The notes below the pieces were generated by a model. It did not search any database. It was not told where the DNA came from and saw nothing but the letters and a program-made list of their open reading frames with translations. Below are positions 1-5,432 of a stretch of DNA of 5,454 nt, piece by piece. This DNA comes from Clostridiales bacterium (lineage in GTDB: Bacteria > Bacillota > Clostridia > Oscillospirales > Oscillospiraceae), in the NCBI GenBank assembly GCA_021203685.1, contig JAJQAS010000050.1, positions 1-5,454 of the forward strand, read 5' to 3'. Every line of letters begins with the position of its first letter. Within the stretch, counting starts at the first letter, position 1. The position numbers and the translations under genes were made by a program.

Positions 1-668
1 CGTGCTTCCGGCACTAACTCTGCAATCCGGTTAAACAGCTGTGGCTGCTTCTGGACACAAGCACGGCCAAGGGTGAATACTGTGAATTTTTCGTTTTTGA
101 TTGGCTCGATACCATCTAGCGAAGCCGACAAATCTGCAAGATTGACGCCAGTTTCTATGTAAGCTGTCCTCCTAGTCAGTCCCTTCGCTACCTCATCTTC
201 ACTCTCACAACAAGTGAGGGTTATGGCATTCGACATTCTTCCAAGAATACGCTCCATCACGCCGTACATCTTGCACTTTGCGCCGCCGCCCATAAGGATG
301 TGTGCGTAGCCGTGGGGAGTATAAACCACTGTGTTGTTTTTTCCTTTAAACGCAAGACGGCCAATACCACCTGCAACAGATGAGTGCAGGTGAATTACAT
401 CCGGCTTTACTTTTTCCTCGATTGCTCGAAGCTCGTTGATTACTTTTATATCATTTGCTATATTGGTGAGCCCCTTTGCACTGAAGTTCTTAACCTCAAT
501 CAAATGGACTTTTTTATCCAAGAAATCTCTGTAGTTCTCTGGTGTCTGCGGACGGATGGCATAAGCAAGATACACATCGAAGTCGTCGCACATGTCGTTG
601 CAAAGCTGGCTGACATAAGTAAAAACACCGCCGCCGAACGCCTCACAGACCATCAGTATCTTCCTCAT
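1..668 (-). CDS. Glycosyltransferase family 4 (GT-B fold), N-terminal part; runs off window edge
   Basis: The reading frame is open from ATG at 668 to base 1 (222 codons), so the C-terminal part is missing because of the window edge. It reads as a retaining GT-B glycosyltransferase. It begins MRKILMVCEAFGGGVFTYVS with the glycine-rich acceptor-side loop (residues 12-14), has PDVIHLHSS at about 89-97 and TPHGYAH at about 117-123, and enters the second Rossmann domain at about 195 with FTLGRACVQKQPQLF, the position of the GR..xQKNP-type segment of GT4 enzymes. The nucleotide-sugar-binding ExxxxxxxE motif lies beyond the edge. A strong GGAGGAG at 676-682, 7 nt upstream, fixes the start. Its ATG overlaps the glf TGA by 4 nt (ATGA), so translation is probably coupled. 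Inferred role: cytoplasmic transfer of a sugar, perhaps galactofuranose supplied by Glf, to the lipid-linked EPS unit. Donor and acceptor cannot be read from the sequence. Confidence 0.9.
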   Translation of the reverse strand, partial: MRKILMVCEAFGGGVFTYVSQLCNDMCDDFDVYLAYAIRPQTPENYRDFLDKKVHLIEVKNFSAKGLTNIANDIKVINELRAIEEKVKPDVIHLHSSVAGGIGRLAFKGKNNTVVYTPHGYAHILMGGGAKCKMYGVMERILGRMSNAITLTCCESEDEVAKGLTRRTAYIETGVNLADLSASLDGIEPIKNEKFTVFTLGRACVQKQPQLFNRIAELVPEA

Positions 669-1789
669 TCGTCTACTCCTCCAAACATTGATTCACAGCG
701 GTCTAATGTAGCCGCGATAACTTGATCCATGTCGTAATATTTGTATTCTCCCAGTCGACCACCAAAGATGACATTGGATTCCTGGTCTGCAAGAGCCTTA
801 TACTGCTGATACAGCTTACTATTCTTCTCATCGTTGACAGGATAGTACGGCTCGTCTCCAGGCTTCCACTCAGAACTATATTCTCTACTTATCACTGTCT
901 TCGACAGATCATTGCCGTCTGCATCCTTACCAAACTCAAACCACTTGTGTTCAATGATTCTCGTCCAAGGAGTCTCACGATCCGTGTAGTTCACAGCAGC
1001 ATTGCCCTGGAAGTTCGGAATGTTGAGAAGTTCTGTCTCAAAGCGGACGGAACGGTACTCAAGATAACCGAGAGAATAATTAAAATATGCATCAATCGGA
1101 CCGGTGTAAATCACAGTGTTTACTATTGCATCCAGTTCCGCCTTATGCTCCAAATAGTCGGTGTTCAGCTGGACTTCAATTCCGTTCAGAAGACTCTCAA
1201 TCAGCTTCGTATAGCCGCCGACTGGAATGCCTTGATAGAGAGCATTGAAATAGTTGTTATCGAAGGTCAAACGAACTGGTAGCCGTTTAATGATAAAAGC
1301 GGGAAGGTCTTTGCAATCTCTCCCCCACTGCTTCTCGGTGTAGCCCTTGACCAGCTTTTCAAAGATGTCTCTACCTACTAAAGAAATAGCCTGCTCTTCA
1401 AGGTTCTGCGGCTCGTGTGTTATTTCTGCCCTTTGTTCATTTATCTTTGCTTCTGCTTCTTCCGGAGTGACAACGCCCCACATCTTATTGAACGTGTACA
1501 TATTAAAAGGCATCGAATAAAGCTCGCCTTTATAGTTAGCCACTGGGGAATTCGTAAAACGGTTGAACTCAGCAAACTGTGTAATATAATTCCAGACCTT
1601 TTTGTTATTAGTGTGGAAGATATGAGCACCGTACTTGTGGACATTGATGCCCTCAATATTTTCTGTATAAATGTTGCCGCCGATATTCGGACGCTTATCA
1701 ATCACGAGCACAGATTTTCCTTTTGATTTTGCTTCATGTGCGAAGATGGCTCCATACAATCCAGAACCAACTACCAAATAGTCGTACAT
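665..1789 (-). CDS. glf: UDP-galactopyranose mutase
   Basis: This flavoenzyme interconverts UDP-galactopyranose and UDP-galactofuranose in the cytoplasm, supplying galactofuranose for surface polysaccharide. The 374-residue product matches the usual family length (about 370). It starts MYDYLVVGSGLYGAIFAHEA with the FAD-binding GxGxxG (8-13), followed by NIGGN (35-39) and HKYGAHIFHT (51-60). Further family signatures are NRFTNSP (76-82), PFNMYTF (94-100), GYTEKQWGR (149-157), FIIKRLPVR (165-173), FDNNYF, YQGIPVGGYTKLIE (185-198) and FGGRLGEYKYYDM (342-354). Arg173 and Arg277 fit the two conserved substrate-phosphate arginines, and the Tyr315/Tyr316 and Tyr349 regions are present. I chose ATG 1789 because family members start MYDY; AGGAAGGG at 1800-1807 lies 10 nt upstream. 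In-frame ATGs at 1810 and 1834 would add 7 or 15 basic residues absent from the family. It appears intact. The downstream glycosyltransferase overlaps its stop by 4 nt. Confidence 0.97.
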   Translation of the reverse strand: MYDYLVVGSGLYGAIFAHEAKSKGKSVLVIDKRPNIGGNIYTENIEGINVHKYGAHIFHTNNKKVWNYITQFAEFNRFTNSPVANYKGELYSMPFNMYTFNKMWGVVTPEEAEAKINEQRAEITHEPQNLEEQAISLVGRDIFEKLVKGYTEKQWGRDCKDLPAFIIKRLPVRLTFDNNYFNALYQGIPVGGYTKLIESLLNGIEVQLNTDYLEHKAELDAIVNTVIYTGPIDAYFNYSLGYLEYRSVRFETELLNIPNFQGNAAVNYTDRETPWTRIIEHKWFEFGKDADGNDLSKTVISREYSSEWKPGDEPYYPVNDEKNSKLYQQYKALADQESNVIFGGRLGEYKYYDMDQVIAATLDRCESMFGGVDE

Positions 1790-1858
1790 TCTCTTTATTC
1801 CCTTCCTCATAATCTTCCTTTTATAACAGTGCATATTACAGCTGTTTCTTCTATATAA

Positions 1859-1875
1859 ACTGTGATAATCACAGT
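1859..1875. repeat. 17-nt near-perfect palindrome upstream of glf
   Basis: ACTGTGAT-A-ATCACAGT has perfect 8-nt arms around a single centre base, about 70 nt upstream of the glf start. A short ACAGCTGT palindrome follows at 1838-1845. The dyad could be an operator for a dimeric repressor. It resembles a CRP half-site pair, but the spacer is 3 nt rather than 6, so it should not be read as a CRP site. The arms leave only one unpaired base, so a DNA operator is more natural than an RNA hairpin. No regulator can be assigned. Confidence 0.5.
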
Positions 1876-1939
1876 CCTATCCTTCTCCGAGCAAAATATA
1901 TACATACCAAAATTGTCCTCGCCCCCATATCGGTTACAC

Positions 1940-1990
1940 GACAATAAGCCCGTAGTAGAATGACCTCCGCCATTCCGCTGCAGGCTTGTC
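1940..1990. repeat. 51-nt nested inverted repeat
   Basis: Read on the plus strand, the outer arms are GACAATAAGCC (1940-1950) and GGCTTGTC (1983-1990), pairing over 8 positions with a 3-nt bulge. The inner arms GAATG (1958-1962) and CATTC (1971-1975) enclose an 8-nt loop. On the minus strand ATTGTC at the end of this element also recurs inverted as GACAAT about 22 nt further on. It could fold as RNA in the glf transcript or be the end of a vanished mobile element. No T-run follows, so it is not an intrinsic terminator. Confidence 0.4.
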
Positions 1991-2119
1991 TCAACCTCCT
2001 TCTTCTAATTTTTACGCTCGTCTGATTGGGTCAAAACAGAGCAACCAGAAGCCAACCGCTTCATCTACTCAGATTTTCGACTTGCTCAATCTCAGCATAA
2101 AAATTATATTCCCAGGAGA

Positions 2120-2503
2120 CTAAGCCAAGCCCGAAATCCTTGTAAATAAAGGCTTCTTCGTGGTTGTCCCTATTATATCTCCATCACCTTCCGCGTGGAA
2201 ATGGATCACATCGTACCTCCCGAAGGTTGCCTTGAGTGTGGCAAAGAAACTGCTCGTCATTGCCGCCAGACCCTTGCGCTTGAACGTCGGCACTGGTTTC
2301 AGCTTTACTCCCTTGTACTCCGTCAGCCCGCCGTTATCGCAGCCTGTCCGGTTGTAGCAGGTGACTTCACACCCCATATCAACCAGCCTTGGTGCAAGCT
2401 CCTCCACGACAACTTCAATGCCACCTCTGCTGCTGTCCATTGCCGGAACCGTCTTATGCCCAAGCATTGCCACCTTGAGGGAAGTTCCTTTTTCAGTTTT
2501 CAT
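2120..2503 (-). pseudogene. Family-4 glycosyltransferase, 5' fragment with unrelated tail
   Basis: The first 106 or so residues are a clear N-terminal half-domain of a GT4 glycosyltransferase common in Firmicute EPS loci. They include LKVAMLGHKTVP (9-20), the acceptor-side loop SSRGGIEVVVEELA (24-37), VTCYNR (47-52), a GVKLKPVPTFKRKGLAAMTSS-like segment (65-85) and YDVIHFHAEG (97-106). Intact relatives continue with roughly 250 more residues containing the nucleotide-sugar site. Here the similarity stops at about base 2186 and a 21-residue tail, DGDIIGTTTKKPLFTRISGLA, leads to a stop. No continuation in another frame lies in the 285 nt downstream, so this is not a simple frameshift but a deletion or replacement. 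The start at 2503 has GAGGAG about 10 nt upstream. It presumably once added the second sugar, directly after the initiating transferase. A functional stand-alone half-domain seems unlikely because the catalytic and donor sites are lost. Confidence 0.85.
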
Positions 2504-2915
2504 CTATCTATAACTCCTCTCAACATCTCAGACAGTCATCAGTTCCATGTTTCCAAAACCCCTGTGGGCATCATTACCGTAAAAATATGAGTTTTTTGAT
2601 GTGCTAGAAATACCCATGTCACCATGAATTGTTGCTACCAAAAATCATCCATGTACCCGCATCCGTTTTACCGGATACAGAATTGCCTGTACCCACTTTC
2701 AGCGCAAATTATTATCTAATTTCCCCAGTCTTTCATATGATTTTTATATGTCTTACTTCAAAAAATCCACGCAGCAAATGCGGCCAACTGTCAATTTCGA
2801 CCCGGAATTTCATCTGCGCCAGCAGTTCTCCGATCCGGGCGGCTGCAACTCATGCCAAGGTATGAAATCCAACGTTCCTACTCTGACGGCAGCCCGTTTC
2901 GGGGGCATTCCTGCG
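2504..2915. other. 412-nt gene-free stretch between sugar transferase and glycosyltransferase fragment
   Basis: No supported gene lies here, although neighbouring EPS genes are normally almost contiguous. On the minus strand all frames are interrupted. The longest late stretch (around 2535-2645) includes a 29-codon frame starting MGISSTSKNSYFYGN, with no ribosome binding site and no recognised family. On the plus strand a frame runs from 2748 into the antisense of the sugar transferase. A weak hairpin followed by T6 on the minus strand (2760-2785) lies about 130 nt past the sugar transferase stop. It has only about five pairs and a bulge, so it is a poor terminator candidate. The half next to the sugar transferase is GC-rich like that gene, and the half next to the fragment is AT-rich, which suggests a junction near 2750. 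Confidence 0.55.
2652..2694. repeat. Tandem hairpins bracketed by TGTACCC direct repeats
   Basis: Two perfect 5-bp stem-loops lie back to back: ATCCG-6 nt-CGGAT (2661-2676) and TACAG-6 nt-CTGTA (2676-2691). They are bracketed by exact direct repeats TGTACCC at 2652-2658 and 2688-2694. The arms are short, so some of this may be chance, but hairpins plus flanking direct repeats in an unexplained junction look like a small insertion or recombination footprint. There is no coding content. Confidence 0.35.
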
Positions 2916-4328
2916 TTACGCTGCACCTTCCCGTTTTGCTACGACCTGGACGGTCTTGAACAAAATCTTGACATCCAGACCCAGGGACCAGTCCAATATG
3001 TACCTCGTATCCAACGCAACGACCTGCTCAAAGTCCTTGATTTTTGTTCTGCCGCTGACCTGCCACATCCCGGTAATACCCGGCTTGATCGCCAGCCGCT
3101 TCCGGTGATGCAGTTCGTACTTCTCCCACTCATCCTCGGTTGGGGGGCGGGTACCAACCAGACTCATATCCCCCTTCAGCACGTTCCAGAACTGGGGCAG
3201 TTCATCGATTGAAGTTTTCCTGATAAAATGCCCAACGCCTTTGATGATACGTGGATCGTTGTCGATTTTGAACATCATACCATCCTCGACCTGGTTCTCC
3301 GCCATAAGATCCTTCTTCCGTTCCTCTGCGTCCATATACATAGAGCGGAACTTATACAGCTTAAACCGTTTGCCATTCTGTCCGATCCGTGTCTGGGAAA
3401 AAAATATGGGGCCGGGTGAGTTTATGTAAATTGCCGGGGCAACAAAAATAAACGCGACTCCCGTTATTAAGAGACCCACAATGCTCCCCGCAATATCCAT
3501 CATACGCTTTAGCACCTTTTGCCGCAGCGTCACCATTCTGACCGATTTTGTGAGCACTGTATAATTTCCGATTTTTTCAATCGTTTGGTTCATACCCTGG
3601 GGGACGACATCCGCCAGACGCAGATGGATCGTGATTCCCATCTCTGCACACCCGTCAAACAGCGCCTGAGAAACCTGCATATCATTGGGCACATGGATAA
3701 ATACCTCGTCGACCCAGCGCTCTTTCAGGTATTTCAGTACGCTGTCTTCGTTTGCCACCACCGGGATACCTGCAATCTCCTGGCCGACCATATCCGCATC
3801 CAGAATAGCAATTCCATTGACCTGGAACTCGCCGAAATTGCATTGGCAAATGTTCGTCACGACCTCCTCTGCACTGTCCTGGTCCACAATGACAACAAGA
3901 GAATGGTTTCCTCTGTTTGCCTTGCCTCGCGCCTGGAGGCGCTTTTTCCAAAGGCACCGTCCCAGGTAAGTCAATATAAAATAAAAAACAGCAAAAAGCA
4001 CATACACAAGGCGGGAGTAATTCCCACTCTCTTTCACCATGTACAGGTACACCAGCAGTACACCGACGATGTAGATGACATGAGCCATGCATTGCTTTAC
4101 CTCGATGAGATATCCTCGCTTCAGGATTCCTTTGTAGCTTTCACAGAAAAACACTACGACGATATTCAGTGGGAACAACACGATCGCAATGTGCCTGTAC
4201 AGGAGACTGCCCATCGGCGCCCCGACGGGCAGCGCTGCTGCCAACCAGAAAGCGGCCTCCATGCAGATAATATCAATCAGTGTGAAATCCCAATGTTTGT
4301 ACCACCGGTAAATGTTGTTTTCGTACAT
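2916..4328 (-). CDS. Polyprenyl-phosphate sugar phosphotransferase (initiating EPS/capsule transferase)
   Basis: This membrane enzyme starts repeat-unit synthesis by moving a sugar-1-phosphate from a UDP-sugar to undecaprenyl phosphate (WbaP/CpsE-like; glucose, galactose or another sugar cannot be told apart). Its 470 residues are normal for the large polytopic class. Four N-terminal hydrophobic segments lie at about 14-32, 46-63, 84-98 and 107-122. A Rossmann-like cytoplasmic domain (about 140-245) comes next, then a membrane segment at about 281-303 and the catalytic domain. Diagnostic motifs are KRMMDIAGS (274-282), SPGPIFFSQTRIG (304-316), LYKFRSMYMDAEE (324-336, where the Asp-Glu catalytic pair is expected), TSIDELPQFWNVLKGDMSLVGTRPP (372-396) and KPGITGMWQVSGR (415-427). 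All key motifs are intact. GAGAGGG at 4335-4341, 6 nt upstream, supports the start. It lies 144 nt after the phosphatase gene, probably in the same transcript. Downstream spacing to the next gene is unusually large. Confidence 0.96.
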   Translation of the reverse strand: MYENNIYRWYKHWDFTLIDIICMEAAFWLAAALPVGAPMGSLLYRHIAIVLFPLNIVVVFFCESYKGILKRGYLIEVKQCMAHVIYIVGVLLVYLYMVKESGNYSRLVYVLFAVFYFILTYLGRCLWKKRLQARGKANRGNHSLVVIVDQDSAEEVVTNICQCNFGEFQVNGIAILDADMVGQEIAGIPVVANEDSVLKYLKERWVDEVFIHVPNDMQVSQALFDGCAEMGITIHLRLADVVPQGMNQTIEKIGNYTVLTKSVRMVTLRQKVLKRMMDIAGSIVGLLITGVAFIFVAPAIYINSPGPIFFSQTRIGQNGKRFKLYKFRSMYMDAEERKKDLMAENQVEDGMMFKIDNDPRIIKGVGHFIRKTSIDELPQFWNVLKGDMSLVGTRPPTEDEWEKYELHHRKRLAIKPGITGMWQVSGRTKIKDFEQVVALDTRYILDWSLGLDVKILFKTVQVVAKREGAA

Positions 4329-4472
4329 GCCTATCCCTCTCTAGTGTCTCTTCCGGGTTCTAAGGGCTAAAGGTTAAGGCAGCGCCACACGCCGATGCAA
4401 CAGCGGATCGTACCGAGCGTTTCCATCTGAAACATTCAGCGTTGACCCCAGTTCCTCCTGCGTAGTGTTGCC

Positions 4473-5189
4473 CTAAATGGTTACAGGCCTCTGCGCACTG
4501 GCAAACAAGCGATTCGCTTTTTCCTCCATCTCGCAGATGGCCTCCTGCCCCATTTTCCTCTGGATGGCGTCAATCGCAGCATCCAAATTCGGCCTCCGGC
4601 CGCTCATGTTGTGGCAGTCAGATCCAAGGGCTGCGATTTTGCCGTCCCGCAGGAGTTTGTACGCCCTGCGGCGGGGGAGCCAACTCCCCAGGAACGCCGA
4701 GGCGTTCACCTGAAACAGAATGCCGCTGGCGGCCAGCTTGTCCCAAATGTCTGTGGGCTGTAGGGCAAGATAGCGGTCAATGTGCGCCAAAAGCACGATG
4801 AGTCCCCTGTTCTGCGCTATGTCCACCGCCTCAGTCATCATCCGCTCTGTCCACCGTTGAAACGGCATTTCCAGCAAAAGGAGCTTACTCCGCTCCATGC
4901 ACAGTTGAGGCAGACACTCTGTGTTGGAGATCCCCGCGTAGTAACTTACTTCCGCCCCAAGATAAACTTTTGGTGTATCTTCTAGCAAAAACGGCGCCAG
5001 CTGCTCCCAGGCTTTCTCCCGCCGTTCCAAAAAACGCTCTGGCGCTTCCTTTTGCGCATAAAAGTGAGGGGTCGCCACGATTTTTCTTGTGCCTCCGCGA
5101 TACAACATACGGAGCATCTCGATGCTTTCCTCTGCAGAGGAGCTTCCGTCATCCATGGACGGTAAAATATGCGAATGAAAATCTATCAT
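4473..5189 (-). CDS. cpsB: CpsB/YwqE-type metal-dependent protein tyrosine phosphatase (PHP domain)
   Basis: This cytoplasmic phosphatase, manganese-dependent in studied relatives, removes phosphate from the bacterial tyrosine kinase that controls capsule assembly. The 238-residue product is close to the family size (about 240-255). Metal ligands of the PHP fold are present: DFHSH (3-7), TPHF (40-43), GAE (78-80), LAHIDRY (134-140) and GSDCHN (189-194). The early HILPSMDDGS (7-16) is characteristic of this family rather than of histidinol phosphatases. I chose ATG 5189 because relatives begin MIDFHSHILP. An upstream in-frame ATG at 5276 would add 29 residues unlike the family and would cut through leader hairpins. 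The ribosome binding site is weak (AAGAGAGA, 5193-5200). No Wzz-like protein or BY-kinase follows, which is unusual for cpsB neighbourhoods. The TAG stop at 4473-4475 is followed in frame by 32 sense codons (see findings). Confidence 0.93.
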   Translation of the reverse strand: MIDFHSHILPSMDDGSSSAEESIEMLRMLYRGGTRKIVATPHFYAQKEAPERFLERREKAWEQLAPFLLEDTPKVYLGAEVSYYAGISNTECLPQLCMERSKLLLLEMPFQRWTERMMTEAVDIAQNRGLIVLLAHIDRYLALQPTDIWDKLAASGILFQVNASAFLGSWLPRRRAYKLLRDGKIAALGSDCHNMSGRRPNLDAAIDAIQRKMGQEAICEMEEKANRLFASAQRPVTI

Positions 5190-5398
5190 ATGTCTCTCTT
5201 GGCAGTAGCGCTCAACGTGGGAATTGCATCCCGATGATGCAGCCGTTCCCGATAAGCTTCCCTTTTTCACACCCATCCAGCCCCTTCAAGGGTCTGCGCT
5301 CCGCAGAGCAGGAAAAAGACATATCCTGCAAAATTTCGCCAGGATGTGTACTTTTGAATTGGCGTCGTTCTTCCCTTTCAGGCCGATATGTCATGCTA
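5190..5398 (-). promoter_or_regulatory. Structured 5' leader of the cpsB transcript
   Basis: The stretch of about 210 nt between the predicted transcription start and the cpsB ATG is dense in stem-loops. Read on plus coordinates these are: arms 5323-5328/5340-5345 (6 bp); a competing pair 5308-5313/5324-5329 (6 bp) using the same bases; 5293-5298/5302-5307 (TCTGCG/CGCAGA, 3-nt loop); 5282-5286/5288-5292; and a long hairpin at 5219-5250 (GGGAA/TTCCC outside, TGCATC/GATGCA inside). The last lies about 30 nt upstream of the start codon. A T-rich tract (minus-strand TCTTTTTC) follows the first hairpin. I do not recognise a known riboswitch or the Bacillus EAR element. A regulatory role is inferred from structure only. 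Confidence 0.45.
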
Positions 5399-5404
5399 CA
5401 AGGT

Positions 5405-5432
5405 ATTATACAGCATTTTACCATTTTTGCAA
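5405..5432 (-). promoter_or_regulatory. Sigma-A-type promoter of the cpsB-led operon
   Basis: On the minus strand a perfect -10 TATAAT (5405-5410) lies 16 nt downstream of a -35-like TTGCAA (5427-5432, 4 of 6 consensus bases). The A-rich spacer and surroundings fit. Transcription would start near 5398 and enter the structured leader. The -10 sits in a small GTATAATAC palindrome and TTGC/GCAA flank the -35, so an operator overlap is possible. No other promoter of this quality was found in the window, so it may drive the whole minus-strand set. Confidence 0.6.

Larger units (their letters stand above)
1835..2119. other. Gene-free stretch between broken glycosyltransferase and glf
   Basis: These 285 nt hold no convincing gene. 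On the minus strand there are short open stretches: about 40 codons at 2061-2183 with no family I recognise, and a 34-codon ATG frame at 1869-1973 (begins MAEVILLRAYCRV) without a well-placed ribosome binding site. A perfect Shine-Dalgarno-like AAGGAGGTT (minus strand, 1993-2001) has no start codon at usable distance. Two inverted repeats are listed separately. The stretch may carry the promoter or leader of glf, but I see no good -35/-10 pair. It is best read as decayed or recombined sequence next to the broken glycosyltransferase; I could not identify its source. Confidence 0.5.

Noticed and set aside
384..725. Plus-strand open frame of 113 codons
   Set aside because: It is antisense to the edge glycosyltransferase, whose family motifs are clear. 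No ribosome binding site and no family resemblance.
722..1282. Plus-strand open frame of 186 codons
   Set aside because: Antisense to the well-conserved glf; no motif and no start signal.
1859..1875. CRP-type binding site (TGTGA...TCACA)
   Set aside because: The spacer between half-sites is 3 nt instead of 6, and the likely host group does not use an E. coli-type CRP.
1869..1973. 34-codon minus-strand ORF beginning MAEVILLRAYCRV
   Set aside because: The Shine-Dalgarno is about 21 nt away, the frame overlaps inverted repeats and I recognise no family. Not supported as a gene.
2760..2785. Hairpin followed by a T6 run on the minus strand, as a terminator for the sugar transferase
   Set aside because: The stem has only about five pairs with a bulge, and it lies about 130 nt after the stop. 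Too weak to call an intrinsic terminator.
3519..4370. Plus-strand open frame of 283 codons
   Set aside because: It lies fully opposite the sugar transferase, which has all family motifs. The long antisense frame follows from the codon bias of that gene.
5190..5276. 29-residue N-terminal extension of the phosphatase from ATG 5276
   Set aside because: The family starts MIDFHSHILP, and the extension covers the strongest leader hairpin and matches no known part of the family.
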